From positions 326,529-390,528 of the forward strand of contig NZ_SKBU01000015.1 of NCBI RefSeq assembly GCF_004337705.1: a stretch of 64,000 nt of DNA, given 5' to 3'. Position numbers and translations under genes: made by a program. Origin of the DNA: Rubrobacter taiwanensis. GTDB taxonomy: Bacteria > Actinomycetota > Rubrobacteria > Rubrobacterales > Rubrobacteraceae. Position 1 is the stretch's first letter. The number at the start of each line of letters is the position of its first letter. The notes beneath the pieces were generated by a model. It saw only the letters and a list, made by a program, of their open reading frames with translations. It did not search any database and was not told the origin of the DNA. Below are positions 53,256 through 62,725 of the stretch, piece after piece.

Positions 53256-54218
53256 ATGATAGAGTTCAGAGAGGTCAGCAAGGTCTACCCCGACTCTGAC
53301 GCACCGGCGGTCAGGGAGCTCTCGTTCACCATCCCGGACGGGGAGATCTGTGTGCTCGTCGGGCCCTCAGGGTGCGGCAAGACCACGACCATGCGCATGG
53401 TCAACCGCCTGATAGAGCCCTCTTCCGGCGAGATCCTCATAGACGGCGAGCCCAACACCGCCATGAGCGGCACCGAGCTCCGGCGCAGCATCGGATATGC
53501 CATCCAGCAGATCGGGCTCTTCCCCCACCGCACCATCGCCGAGAATATCGCCACCGTGCCCGCGCTGCTGAACTGGAGCAGGGATCGCATCCGCAGCCGG
53601 GTAGACGAACTGCTGGAGCTGGTGGGGCTGGAGCCGGACCGCTACCGGGACCGCTACCCGGCCGAGCTCTCCGGCGGGCAGCAGCAGCGGGTGGGGGTGG
53701 CGCGCGCGATGGCCGCCGACCCCCCGATCATGCTCATGGACGAGCCCTTCGGGGCGGTGGACCCCATAACGCGCGAGCGCTTGCAGGACGAGTTCCTGAA
53801 CATCCAGCAGAACATCAGGAAGACCGTCGTCTTCGTCACCCACGACATAGACGAGGCGATAAAGCTGGGCGACAGGATCGCCATCCTCGAGCAGGGCGGC
53901 ACCCTGGCCCGCTACGACACGCCGGAGAACATCCTCTCCGAGCCCGGCTCCGAGTTCGTCGCCTCGTTCATCGGCGGCGACCGGGTACTCAAGCGGCTCT
54001 CGCTCACGCGGGTCGGCGAGGTGGAGCTGGAGCCGCCGAACGGAGAGAAAGACCTGCCGCGCATAGACGAGCGGATGACGCTCCGGGACGCGCTCTCGGA
54101 GCTTCTCGGCCGTGGGGCCGGGAAGGGGGTGGTGACCGGCGACGGCGGGGTCCGCGGCGCGATCAGCATAGACGCCATCCGGGAGATGTTCCGTACCGGA
54201 GAGACACCGCGTGACTGA
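53256..54218 (+). CDS. opuCA: Osmoprotectant ABC transporter ATP-binding protein (OpuCA/ProV type)
   Basis: 320 aa. Walker A GPSGCGKTTTMRMVN, signature LSGGQQQRVGVARAMA, Walker B IMLMDEPFGAVDP and switch His in FVTHDIDEAI. A short C-terminal part holds one CBS-like repeat (MTLRDALSELLGRG). ATG 53256 with GGTGGAG upstream; a longer frame from 53217 lacks similarity. Energises uptake of glycine betaine, choline or similar solutes. Confidence 0.93.
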   Translation: MIEFREVSKVYPDSDAPAVRELSFTIPDGEICVLVGPSGCGKTTTMRMVNRLIEPSSGEILIDGEPNTAMSGTELRRSIGYAIQQIGLFPHRTIAENIATVPALLNWSRDRIRSRVDELLELVGLEPDRYRDRYPAELSGGQQQRVGVARAMAADPPIMLMDEPFGAVDPITRERLQDEFLNIQQNIRKTVVFVTHDIDEAIKLGDRIAILEQGGTLARYDTPENILSEPGSEFVASFIGGDRVLKRLSLTRVGEVELEPPNGEKDLPRIDERMTLRDALSELLGRGAGKGVVTGDGGVRGAISIDAIREMFRTGETPRD

Positions 54219-54891
54219 GGCGGCTCCCCAGTTCATCAGCTGGAGCTGGATAGCGGAGAACTTCTCCGACACCATCGTGCCCGCCATCATCGGCCACGTC
54301 TACCTCTCGGCGGTCTCGGTCGCCATCGCGGTCCTTATCTCGCTGCCGGCCGGGATACTGGCGGCCAAGCGCCGCGGCCTCTACGCTCCCATCACGGCCT
54401 TCACCGGGCTTCTGTTCACGATCCCCTCCCTGGCGCTCTTCACCATCCTTGTCACCGTGCCGGGCATCGGCATCGGGCCCAATGCGGTGATCATTGCGCT
54501 GGTAGCCTACTCGCTTCTGGTCCTGATCCGCAACGTGGTTGCCGGGCTGGACTCCGTCCCAGCCGAGACCATAGACGCGGCCAAGGGCATGGGGCTGACA
54601 TCGCGCCAGATCCTCTTCCGGGTGGAGCTGCCGCTGGCGCTCCCGGTGATCGTGGCCGGGGTGAGGATAGCGACCGTGACGGTGATCGGGATCGCGACCA
54701 TCGGGGCGTACGTCGGGGGCGGGGGACTCGGAACCCTGATCTTCGACGGCATCAACCGGAACTTCTCGACCATGGTGATAACCGGGGCGGTCCTGGCCAC
54801 GGCGCTGGCGGTCGCGGCCGACTTGCTGCTGCTGGGCGTGGAGCGCTACCTGAGGCCGTGGGCGCGCCGGAAGCAGGAGGAGGCGGCTTAG
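54211..54891 (+). CDS. opuCB: Osmoprotectant ABC transporter permease
   Basis: 226 aa, about five membrane segments. AAKGMGLTSRQILFRVELPLALPV is the coupling loop and IATIGAYVGGGGLGTLIFDG the typical end block. GTG start overlaps the ATPase gene by eight bases. Pairs with 54893-55555. Confidence 0.92.
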   Translation: MTEAAPQFISWSWIAENFSDTIVPAIIGHVYLSAVSVAIAVLISLPAGILAAKRRGLYAPITAFTGLLFTIPSLALFTILVTVPGIGIGPNAVIIALVAYSLLVLIRNVVAGLDSVPAETIDAAKGMGLTSRQILFRVELPLALPVIVAGVRIATVTVIGIATIGAYVGGGGLGTLIFDGINRNFSTMVITGAVLATALAVAADLLLLGVERYLRPWARRKQEEAA

Positions 54892-54892
54892 G

Positions 54893-55555
54893 ATGAGCCT
54901 CCTGCATGAGATGCTTGAGGTCTTAGCCCGCCCGGACTACTGGCCCGCCGTGTGGCGCCACGTAGAGCTCTCGGCGCTGGCGCTCATCCTCGGGGTGGCC
55001 ATAGCCCTGCCGGTCGCGCTCGCGGTGAACCGCTCCCCTCTGGCGACGCTGGTCGCCATAAACGTCGGCAACGTGGGCCGGGCGGTGCCCTCTTTAGCCA
55101 TCCTGGCGCTGGCGCTGCCTCTTTTCGGGTTCGGTTTCACGCCCTCGCTCATCGCGCTCGTCGCGCTGGCGATCCCGCCCATACTCATCAACGCCGCCAC
55201 GGGCCTGACGGAGGTGGACCGGCAGATCATAGACGCCGCAAGGGGCATGGGCCTCTCGGGAGCGCAGGTCCTGACCCGCATCCGGCTGCCCATAGCCGCA
55301 CCCGTGATCTTCGCCGGCATCCGCACCTCGGCGGTGCAGGTGGTGGCCAGCGCCACCCTGGCCACCTTCATCGGCGGCGGGGGTCTGGGAGATCTCATAG
55401 TGCTGGGGCTGCAGCGCAACATCCCGGCCGTACAGCTCGTGGGAGCGCTCTCGGTGGCGGCGCTGGCCATCCTCACCGAGCTCCTCTTCGGCGGCCTGGA
55501 ACGGGCCTTCACCCCGAAGGGGATCCGGGTCGCCCGCAAACGCGGCAGGAAGTAA
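54893..55555 (+). CDS. opuCD: Osmoprotectant ABC transporter permease
   Basis: 220 aa, related to the preceding permease: AARGMGLSGAQVLTRIRLPIAAPV and LATFIGGGGLGDLIVLGL. ATG one base after the previous stop. The C-terminus is basic (RVARKRGRK). Confidence 0.92.
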   Translation: MSLLHEMLEVLARPDYWPAVWRHVELSALALILGVAIALPVALAVNRSPLATLVAINVGNVGRAVPSLAILALALPLFGFGFTPSLIALVALAIPPILINAATGLTEVDRQIIDAARGMGLSGAQVLTRIRLPIAAPVIFAGIRTSAVQVVASATLATFIGGGGLGDLIVLGLQRNIPAVQLVGALSVAALAILTELLFGGLERAFTPKGIRVARKRGRK

Positions 55556-55581
55556 GCGAGCAAGGAAAGGACGGACGCGAA

Positions 55582-56523
55582 ATGAAGACGTGCAAGAAGA
55601 TGATCCGGGCCGTGGTGCTCGCCGGGGCGATCTTCGCCCTCATAGCCTGCGGCAACGTGGGCGAGAGCCCCGGCGGCGCGCCCGCCGGAGAGGGCGATGC
55701 AGCGGCCATCACCGTCGGCTCCAAGAACTTCACCGAGCAGTACATCTTGGGCGAGCTCTACGCCCAGGTGCTCGAGGCCAACGGGTTTAGCGTCGAGAAA
55801 CAGCTCGACCTGGGCAGCGAGCAGCTCGCCGACCGGGCGCTGCAGAGCGGACAGATAGACCTCTACCCCGAGTACACCGGCACCGCTCTGGCCGCGGTGC
55901 TGAACTACGAGGGCGAGTTCCCGGACACTCCGGAGGAGACCTACGAGGCCGCGCGCGAACTCTACGCCGAGCGCGACCCGTCCGCCACCATGCTTAAGCC
56001 CGCCCCCTTCGACAACAACTACGGCATCTTCGTGCGCGCCGAGGTGGCCGAGCAATACGGGCTTGAGACCCTCGAGGATCTGGCCGAAGCCTCCCCCGAG
56101 CTCGTCTTCGTCTCCTTCTCCGAGTTCCAGGACCGCGAAGACGGCTACCCCAACATGCAGGAGAATTACGGCTTCGACTTCGAGAGGATCGAGATCGTCA
56201 ACTCTTTAGGGCTGCGCTACCAGGGGGTACTGCAGGGCGATGGTGACGTCGGGGTGGGCTTCACCACCGACGGCCAGCTCACCTCCGACGAGCTGGTGGT
56301 GATGGAGGACACCAAGGGGATCTGGCCCATCTACCAGCCGGCCCCGGTCGTGCGCACCGAGGTTCTGGAAGAGAACCCGGAGATAGAGGAGATCCTGAAC
56401 GACCTCTCCTCCAGGCTGGACATCGAGACCATGCGCGAGCTGAATGGCCAGGTGGACCTGGAGCAGCGCAATCCGGAGGACGTAGCCCGCGAGTGGCTCC
56501 AGGAGGAGGGCCTGATCGAGTAG
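55582..56523 (+). CDS. opuCC: Osmoprotectant-binding lipoprotein
   Basis: 313 aa. Lipoprotein signal ends ALIACG; the mature part begins ITVGSKNFTEQYILGELYAQ, the hallmark of OpuCC/OsmoF-type betaine/choline binders, and DLYPEYTGTAL follows. ATG 55582 has AAGGAAAGGACG upstream; the much longer frame is a shadow of the permease gene. Completes the ATPase-permease-permease-binding protein operon. Confidence 0.93.
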   Translation: MKTCKKMIRAVVLAGAIFALIACGNVGESPGGAPAGEGDAAAITVGSKNFTEQYILGELYAQVLEANGFSVEKQLDLGSEQLADRALQSGQIDLYPEYTGTALAAVLNYEGEFPDTPEETYEAARELYAERDPSATMLKPAPFDNNYGIFVRAEVAEQYGLETLEDLAEASPELVFVSFSEFQDREDGYPNMQENYGFDFERIEIVNSLGLRYQGVLQGDGDVGVGFTTDGQLTSDELVVMEDTKGIWPIYQPAPVVRTEVLEENPEIEEILNDLSSRLDIETMRELNGQVDLEQRNPEDVAREWLQEEGLIE

Positions 56524-56572
56524 AGCCCGCCGCGCTTCTCCGGCACCGCCCCACCCTGCTAGACTGGTACCC

Positions 56573-56935
56573 ATGGCAGCGCGCGTAAGGATAAAGCCGG
56601 AGCTAATAACCGAAAACCGGATGCGGATAGAGATGTTCGACGTCGAAGACGAGGACCTGGAAAACACCATCCGAATGAAGGGCTGGGCCTGGGTGCTCGC
56701 CCGCCGGGCCTGGGTCTACGCCGGAGAGCCGGACTTCATCTACCGCCAGATCCGGGAGGTCATCATCGCCGAAGACGGCATAGAGTTCATCCCGGAGGAT
56801 CTGGAGGAGACGGTGCGGACCGTCGAGGAGAAGGCCCGCAGCGAGGAAGAGCTCGAAGAGGGGCGCGAGCTTCTGCGCCGGGCGTTCGAGAAGACCGGCC
56901 AGACAGAGGCCTTAGCCCTTCTGGATCGGGATTAG
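56573..56935 (+). CDS. Hypothetical acidic protein (120 aa)
   Basis: Not recognised. Soluble; MKGWAWVLARRAWVYAGEPD in the middle, then a long Glu/Arg-rich helical C-terminus (TVEEKARSEEELEEGRELL). Ends overlapping the convergent phosphoesterase gene by four bases. Confidence 0.6.
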   Translation: MAARVRIKPELITENRMRIEMFDVEDEDLENTIRMKGWAWVLARRAWVYAGEPDFIYRQIREVIIAEDGIEFIPEDLEETVRTVEEKARSEEELEEGRELLRRAFEKTGQTEALALLDRD

Positions 56936-57762
56936 CTCTCCGGGCCGCCCTCTCCCGCGAACGGCAGCGCTTCGTAGCGGACGAACCGCTCCAGATCCGG
57001 GTAGAACTTGCTCGTCGTGACCGGCCTGCGGGCGAAGCTGGCGAGCGGCTCTCGCTCGCCGCCCGGCTCGTGCAGCATGATCCGCACCGATTCCTCGTCC
57101 AGCTCGATGTAGTTGTACGTGGGCGGCATGGTGCCCCGCAAGCGCAGGGTCGAAACCGTACCGGAGTGCACGATCCTCACCCCCGAGATGCTCCAGACGT
57201 AGGGCACGTGCCGGTGCCCGGCCAGGACGAGATCCACCTTCAGCTCCCTCAGGATGGCCATCACGTCCCCCGCATCGCGCAGGATGTTCACGTCCCGGCC
57301 CGTCCCCGGCACGGCCAGGATGTGGTGGTGGATCATGAGTATCCTGGGTCCCCTCTCCCAGTCCCGCAACTCGGAGTCCATCCAGGCGTAGTACTCGCGC
57401 CCTACCTCTCCCTCGTCCAGGTCCGGTTTGGTCGAGTCTATGGCCACCACCTTCGCCTCTCCCCCCGGGAGGGGTATGACCGTCGAGCTCACCCGGCTGC
57501 CGAAGAAGTCCTCAAAGTACCGGTAGCCGACGTTCTTGGCATCGTGGTTGCCGGGCACGTACACCACGTTCGGGCACTTTAGGCGGTCCAGGTACGCCCT
57601 CGCCTCCTCGAACTCCCAGCGGTAGCCCTCCATCGTGATGTCCCCCGCCACGGCCACCAGGTCCGGCTCCAGCTCGTTGGCCTCCTCCACGGCGGCCCGC
57701 AGCAGCTCCGGCCGGAAGAGACCCGAACCCACGTGAATATCCGACATCTGAACTATCTTCAT
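56932..57762 (-). CDS. Calcineurin-type metallophosphoesterase (CpdA/Icc-like)
   Basis: 276 aa with all five motifs: MSDIHVGS, AGDIT, VPGNHDAKN, MIHHHIL and LAGHRHVP. Family members hydrolyse cyclic AMP or other phosphodiesters with two metals. Its ATG overlaps the argH stop region (57759-57762), so it is coupled to argH on the minus strand. Confidence 0.88.
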   Translation of the reverse strand: MKIVQMSDIHVGSGLFRPELLRAAVEEANELEPDLVAVAGDITMEGYRWEFEEARAYLDRLKCPNVVYVPGNHDAKNVGYRYFEDFFGSRVSSTVIPLPGGEAKVVAIDSTKPDLDEGEVGREYYAWMDSELRDWERGPRILMIHHHILAVPGTGRDVNILRDAGDVMAILRELKVDLVLAGHRHVPYVWSISGVRIVHSGTVSTLRLRGTMPPTYNYIELDEESVRIMLHEPGGEREPLASFARRPVTTSKFYPDLERFVRYEALPFAGEGGPES

Positions 57763-59174
57763 CTCTCTGCCCCTCTCTCGGCAACTCGGACTCCGGCAAG
57801 GTACTCCCGGGCGGCCGCGAGCTGCCGCTCCACCGACTCCGGAGCGGTGGAGCCGGCAGACCTCCTGTTCCGGATGCTGCCCTCCGGCGTAAGCAGCTCC
57901 CGCGGCAACTCTCCCAGCGCCGGGTGCGCCGCCACAAGCTCCTCCCGCGGCGCATCCTGCAGCGAGACCCCCAGCTCCTCACACCGCCGGACGAGCCATC
58001 CGACGGCCCGGTGCGCCTCCCGGAACGGCACCCCGCGCGCCGCCAAGAAGTCTGCAGCTTCCGTGGCGAGTGCGAACCCCCCGGCGGCGGCACGCATCCT
58101 CTCCGCGTCGAACCGGGCGGTCCTCAGCATCTCCGGCAGCACCGCCAGCATCGCCAGCACCGCGTCCACCGCGTCGAAGAGCGGCTCCTTGTCCTCCTGC
58201 AGATCCTTGGAGTAGCCGGACGGCAGACCCTTGAGCGTGATGAGCAGCGAGCTCAGATCCCCGACCAGACGCCCCGCCTTGCCGCGCATGAGCTCCCAGG
58301 CGTCCGGGTTCTTTTTCTGGGGCATGATAGACGAGCCGGAGGCGTAGGCGTCATCCAGCCGCGCGAAGGCGAACTCCTGACTCGTCCAGAGCACCCACTC
58401 CTCTCCCATCCGGCTAAGATGCACCCCGAGCATCGCACAGGCGTAGAGCAGATCGCAGGCGAAGTCCCGGTCCGAGACGGCATCGAGCGAGTTGGCGAAC
58501 GGCTCCATGCCTAGCTCAGAGGCGGTCATCCCGACATCCACGGGGTGCGGCGTCCCGCCGAGCGCCGCGGCCCCAAGCGGGGAGAAGCGGGCGGCCTCGG
58601 ACGCGGCCTCGATCCGCCGCACGTCGCGCTTGAGCGCCTCGAAGTGCGCCAGCAGGTGGTGGGAGAGCAACAGCGGCTGGGCGCGCTGCAGGTGCGTGTA
58701 CCCGGGCAGGATCACGCCCCGGTTCGCCTCCGCCACCTCCAGAAGCGCCCGCATGACCTCCAGCACCCCCCGCCTTATCCGGTCCGCGGCGTCGAGCGTG
58801 AAGAGGCGCAGGTCGAGCGCCACCTGATCGTTGCGGCTCCGGCCGGTGTGCAGCTTGAGCGCGACCTCGCCCACGAGCTCGCGCAGCCGCCGCTCGACGG
58901 CCGTGTGTACGTCTTCGTCCGCCAGCGTCCAGCGGAACTCCCCGGACTCTACCTCATCCAGCACCGCCTCCAGCCCGCGCACGAGCCGCGCCGATTCCTC
59001 CTCCGAGATGATGCCGCAACGCCCGAGCATCCGGGCATGGGCGATGGAGCCCCGGATGTCGTAGGGCGCGAGGCGCACGTCGAAGGGTATGGAGGCGTTG
59101 AGCCGCTCGAACGCCTCCGCCGGAGAGGCGGCGAACCGCCCGCCCCAGAGCTTCTTCTCTCCCGGATGTCTCAC
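57759..59174 (-). CDS. argH: Argininosuccinate lyase
   Basis: 471 aa, last step of arginine synthesis. [38 protein letters not shown] and the signature [20 protein letters not shown] with the catalytic Ser loop. GTG start. Separate from the argJBDF operon by 55 kb; argG is not in the window. Confidence 0.97.
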   Translation of the reverse strand: MRHPGEKKLWGGRFAASPAEAFERLNASIPFDVRLAPYDIRGSIAHARMLGRCGIISEEESARLVRGLEAVLDEVESGEFRWTLADEDVHTAVERRLRELVGEVALKLHTGRSRNDQVALDLRLFTLDAADRIRRGVLEVMRALLEVAEANRGVILPGYTHLQRAQPLLLSHHLLAHFEALKRDVRRIEAASEAARFSPLGAAALGGTPHPVDVGMTASELGMEPFANSLDAVSDRDFACDLLYACAMLGVHLSRMGEEWVLWTSQEFAFARLDDAYASGSSIMPQKKNPDAWELMRGKAGRLVGDLSSLLITLKGLPSGYSKDLQEDKEPLFDAVDAVLAMLAVLPEMLRTARFDAERMRAAAGGFALATEAADFLAARGVPFREAHRAVGWLVRRCEELGVSLQDAPREELVAAHPALGELPRELLTPEGSIRNRRSAGSTAPESVERQLAAAREYLAGVRVAERGAER

Positions 59175-59222
59175 GTCCCCCAGTTTAGATCAAACCCGGT
59201 GTCCCCGCGCCGGGTGAGGGGT

Positions 59223-60164
59223 TTAACCGCGGAAGGCCTCGAGGATGGCCTCGTTGGCCTCCCCGTCCGGTATGAAGACCCACATGCCGTCGGGCAGGAT
59301 GACGGGCGCGCCTTTCAGCTGCATAGAAGACATGGCGTTCCCGCTCCGGTGCCTCACGAAGGTCTGGCCGAGCGATATGAGCTGCCCGAGGCTAAGATCG
59401 GTCTCCACGTTCTCGGCGACCACCCCCGCTACCTCGGGCACCTTCGCCAGGGACTCCCACCTCAGAACCTGGTCGCGCAGGGCGGCCACGAGCTGCTGCT
59501 GACGCTCTATCCGGTCGAGATCCCCCCCGGGAGTCCCACGGTATCTGGCGTATAGCAGGGCTTGCCGGCCGCTGAGCCTCTGAACCCCCTCACCTATCCT
59601 CCACCCGGGCGGGAACTCATCCCGCACCTCGACCTCCACTCCTCCCAGAGCGTCCACCGCCCGCTCGAAGCCCTGGAAGTCCGCGATCGCGTAGTGGTCT
59701 ATCTGCACCCCGGTGAAGCGTTCAACCACCTCCACCGTCCTCGAGACGCCCCCATAGGCGAACGCGCTGTTGATGCGGTCCCACCGGCCCGGCTCTACCT
59801 CCACGTACATGTCGCGCGGAATGGAGAGCACCCGCACGTTCCCGGTCTCCTTCTCCAGCCGGACGAGCATCATGACGTCGGTCCGCACCGCCTCCTCCCC
59901 GCTCCGGTCGTCCAGATAACCATCGACGCCCAGAACGAGCACGGTGAGCGCCTCTACCGCCGGAGCACGCCCGGAAACTCCGGAGGCCGCCCGCTGCGCA
60001 GGCTCCTCCCCAACGAGCGCCTCCGCCGTCCACACCCCGGCACCACCCGCCAGCAACGCCACCCCCAGAACGAGCGCCAGGAAGCCCAGCCGGCGCGCCC
60101 TCTGACGCCTCTTCCAGAGGCCCCGCGACTCCGTCCCGCCGAACCGCCGTCCAGCGTACTTCAT
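59223..60164 (-). CDS. LytR-CpsA-Psr (LCP) family protein
   Basis: 313 aa. Basic N-terminus, one membrane helix (LGFLALVLGVALLAGGAGVW), then the extracellular LCP domain: LVLGVDGYLDDRSGEEAVRTDVMMLVRL, LSIPRDMYVEVEPGRWDRINSAFAYGG and ALLYARYRGTPGGDLDRIERQQ. LCP enzymes transfer glycopolymers from lipid carriers to peptidoglycan. ATG 60164 gives the usual short cytoplasmic start; a frame extends to 60524 but is the shadow of the next gene. Confidence 0.93.
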   Translation of the reverse strand: MKYAGRRFGGTESRGLWKRRQRARRLGFLALVLGVALLAGGAGVWTAEALVGEEPAQRAASGVSGRAPAVEALTVLVLGVDGYLDDRSGEEAVRTDVMMLVRLEKETGNVRVLSIPRDMYVEVEPGRWDRINSAFAYGGVSRTVEVVERFTGVQIDHYAIADFQGFERAVDALGGVEVEVRDEFPPGWRIGEGVQRLSGRQALLYARYRGTPGGDLDRIERQQQLVAALRDQVLRWESLAKVPEVAGVVAENVETDLSLGQLISLGQTFVRHRSGNAMSSMQLKGAPVILPDGMWVFIPDGEANEAILEAFRG

Positions 60165-60208
60165 GCGATCAGTGTATCCCCTGTTCCTAAGCTGCGCCAG
60201 AACACCGC

Positions 60209-60628
60209 CTACCCGAAGAACCGGCGCCACCAGGGACCACCCAGCTTCCTCCGGCGCATCTTCGGCGGCTCCCTCCTCTTCCCGGGCACCACCCTCTCCT
60301 GCGCGGCACCGAGCAGCAGCCGGCGGGGAGGGTACAGCCCCATCCGCTCGATGAGCGCCTCGCTCTTCTCCAGCCTCCCAAGCAGCTCTCCGTACCGCTC
60401 GTACTGGTCGGGCCGCATGCCCCGGCTCAGGTAGTGCCCGTGAACCTCCCCCAGATCGTCCTTGATCGTCCGCTCCCACTCCAGAGAGAAGGCGCGGCGC
60501 TCCTCCTCCGGCATCTCCCCCCACCTCCCGGACACGCGGTGCAGCTCCTCCACCCCGGCGAAGAGCCGGTTCAGAATCCTCTCTATGCGAAGCTGCGCTA
60601 TCTCCGGGAACCGGTCCATAAGCATCAC
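60209..60628 (-). CDS. Hypothetical basic protein (139 aa)
   Basis: Unrecognised. Mostly helical: FPEIAQLRIERILNRLFAG, EERRAFSLEWERTIKDDLGEV, YGELLGRLEKSEALIERMGL, then an Arg/Lys/Trp-rich tail. GTG 60628 lies seven bases after TAATAT (60636-60641) and lacks a ribosome site, so it is probably leaderless; ATG codons at 60625 and 60619 are alternatives. Confidence 0.6.
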   Translation of the reverse strand: MMLMDRFPEIAQLRIERILNRLFAGVEELHRVSGRWGEMPEEERRAFSLEWERTIKDDLGEVHGHYLSRGMRPDQYERYGELLGRLEKSEALIERMGLYPPRRLLLGAAQERVVPGKRREPPKMRRRKLGGPWWRRFFG

Positions 60629-60675
60629 CCAGAGGATATTACGTATCGGCGGCGCCTTCGATCGCTCCTGCAGAA

Positions 60676-60708
60676 ACAAAAACGGCGGGCGCCCGCCGGA
60701 CGCCCGCC
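60676..60708 (-). terminator. Rho-independent terminator of the SPW gene
   Basis: GGCGGGCG / CGCCCGCC (arms 60701-60708 and 60684-60691, nine-base loop) followed on the minus strand by GTTTTTGTTT. A second pairing within the palindrome GGCGGGCGCCCGCC is possible. Confidence 0.75.
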
Positions 60709-60731
60709 AGAGACGGCCCATCCCGCCGGAC

Positions 60732-61100
60732 CTAGCCCTGAGCCTGAGCCCGCGGTCCCCCCCTCAGCTCCATCAGGACCCAGCCCGACAGAACGACGAC
60801 CGCGAGGCCGACGATCCAGGCACTCCAGCCGGCCGGCTGCAGAACGAGCCCAAACGCCCACGGCGAGACGAAAACCCAGGCCCCCAGCAGAAGCCCGATC
60901 CAGTGCGGCAGCTGCTCGCCAGGCATGTACAGCGCCCAGAGCGAGACCAGAACGACGGCCAAACCCACGATCCAGAAGTTCCACGCCCCGGCCATCGTCT
61001 CCGCAGCAGTGCCCAGAACCCAGGCCGAGACGAACAGCCACGCCCCGAGCGCCGCCCGTACCCAGTCCTGCCAGCGGGTCCAGGGCCTCAAGGTCACCAC
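60732..61100 (-). CDS. SPW-repeat membrane protein
   Basis: 122 aa with two SPW-type repeats: LGAWLFVSAWVLG with FWIVGLAVV, and LGAWVFVSPWAFG with AWIVGLAVVV. Four membrane helices expected. Function unknown. GTG 61100 follows GAAAGGAGGTGA, and a promoter fits upstream at 61148-61176. Confidence 0.9.
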   Translation of the reverse strand: MVTLRPWTRWQDWVRAALGAWLFVSAWVLGTAAETMAGAWNFWIVGLAVVLVSLWALYMPGEQLPHWIGLLLGAWVFVSPWAFGLVLQPAGWSAWIVGLAVVVLSGWVLMELRGGPRAQAQG

Positions 61101-61147
61101 CGGTCCTCACCTCCTTTCAAAACCTTGCTACCTTGCCTTCTACGTAT

Positions 61148-61176
61148 GTTATACCGCAAAATGAAATTAACGTCAC
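61148..61176 (-). promoter_or_regulatory. Promoter of the SPW gene
   Basis: Minus strand: -35 GTGACG (plus 61171-61176), exactly 17-bp AT-rich spacer, -10 TATAAC (61148-61153). Start of transcription about 40 bp before the ribosome site. The rest of the 290-bp gap to 61392 shows no gene. Confidence 0.6.
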
Positions 61177-61392
61177 ATATCTTTGTACGATCGGGCTGCG
61201 GTCAGGGGCGGGGGGAGATCTGCGAATTCGGCTACGGCCGGTTCGGCCAGGCGTTCGAACGAGTTCGCGTACCTTATGCTCGTGGTATCTGTATGGGTTA
61301 TTTATCTGGCCGGCATCTGCCAGAATTCTCATCCGGAGGGGTAATCAGCGGGTCGGGCAGTCTCTGAGGTGGGATTAGCACCAAAGGCAGCC

Positions 61393-62682
61393 TCATGTAC
61401 CTTCGTCGCTCAACGGCTCTCTCGAGCTGCACCACTCCACGATCGAGAGAGCCAGCACTTGAGTTACGCTCTTAACACTTTCAAGATCCACCCACTCGTC
61501 CGGAGCGTGCAGGTTGCCTCCCAGAGGGCCGTAGCAGGTAGCCGAAATACCGCTGTAGAGGTTGAAGAAGCGAATGTCTGTGGTCCCGGTAAAGGAGTAG
61601 AACTGCAGCTCCTTACCGGTAACGCTGCGGTGCTGTTCGCCGAGGGTGGCGAAGAGGGGCTCTGAGCGCTCTACGGTGCATCCTTCGGCCTGAAAGGCGT
61701 AGAAGACTATCTCCGGCGGGTTCTCGGAGAGCCAGGAGTCTTCTCTTGCACGCTCCATCAGGTGACGTTTGAAGCGTCTCTGCACTTCTTTCAGATCCTC
61801 TCCAGGGTAGCAGGCGATGCGCACCTCGAAGGTGCACTCCTCGGGCACAGAAGAGGTCCAGTCCCCACCTCGAATCCGGCCGATGTTGTAGTTAAGCGGG
61901 TGCTCGTGCCCTGCAAAGTAGGCCGGGCGCCCGGCTGCATTGGCCTTGGCTTCGAGTTCTTTCACAGCTTCCATCATGGGATATGCTTTGGAGATGGCGT
62001 TGACCGCACCGGAGGCCCGCTCGGCGTGCGCCCCCTGCCCCCGGACCGTCACCCGCGCCCACATGACCCCTACCTGCGCCTCAAGAGCGGTCTGCGCGAA
62101 GGGCTCCGGGATTATAGCTGCGTCTGCCGTGTATCCCCGCGCCCGCGCGGAGAGTGTCCCGTTGCCGGTACACTCCTCCTCTATAACCGTCTCCAGGGTG
62201 AGGTCGCCCTCAAGGGCGATGTCTTCCTCTTTGATAGCCCGCACGGCGTAGATCATGGCCGCAATCCCGCTCTTCATATCCGCCGCCCCGCGACCGTACA
62301 TGCGGCCATCCGAGATCTCGGCGCCCCACGGGTCGCAGGTCCAGTGGTGCTCCGGGGTTGCCGGGACCACGTCCACATGCCCGTTGAGGATCAGAGACCT
62401 GCCCCCTCCGGAGCCCCTCAGGGTAGCGGCGACGTTCGGCCGGCTCTCGTAGGGCCACTCAACCGGAGAGTAGCCGGGCATCCGGGAGATCTCGGCCGGA
62501 TCTATCTGCCAGATGTCCGGCTTAAGCCCCATCTCCTCCAGCTCCCGGGCGATGTACCGCTGCACCGGAGCCTCGTTACCCAGCGTGCTGGGTCGCCGCA
62601 CCAGCCCCCTTAAGAACTCCAGCTCCTGCTCCCAGTTGCGCTCGATACGCCGGAGTAGTCCGGTTCTGATCTCGTCGTTCAA
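61393..62682 (-). CDS. M20 family ArgE/DapE-type deacylase
   Basis: 429-aa zinc peptidase. Metal ligands in LILNGHVDVVPA (His), GRGAADMKSGIAAM (Asp), VIEEECTGNGT (Glu) and GGNLHAPDEWV (His). QGAHAERASGAVNAI begins the dimerisation domain. Substrate uncertain: an N-acyl amino acid or dipeptide. It follows the symporter gene by 43 bp on the same strand, so the transporter may have imported its substrate. Confidence 0.9.
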   Translation of the reverse strand: MNDEIRTGLLRRIERNWEQELEFLRGLVRRPSTLGNEAPVQRYIARELEEMGLKPDIWQIDPAEISRMPGYSPVEWPYESRPNVAATLRGSGGGRSLILNGHVDVVPATPEHHWTCDPWGAEISDGRMYGRGAADMKSGIAAMIYAVRAIKEEDIALEGDLTLETVIEEECTGNGTLSARARGYTADAAIIPEPFAQTALEAQVGVMWARVTVRGQGAHAERASGAVNAISKAYPMMEAVKELEAKANAAGRPAYFAGHEHPLNYNIGRIRGGDWTSSVPEECTFEVRIACYPGEDLKEVQRRFKRHLMERAREDSWLSENPPEIVFYAFQAEGCTVERSEPLFATLGEQHRSVTGKELQFYSFTGTTDIRFFNLYSGISATCYGPLGGNLHAPDEWVDLESVKSVTQVLALSIVEWCSSREPLSDEGT

Positions 62683-62725
62683 CCTCTACCTCCCCAGCCG
62701 ATCAGAGACGCCACCTCTAAAGGTT

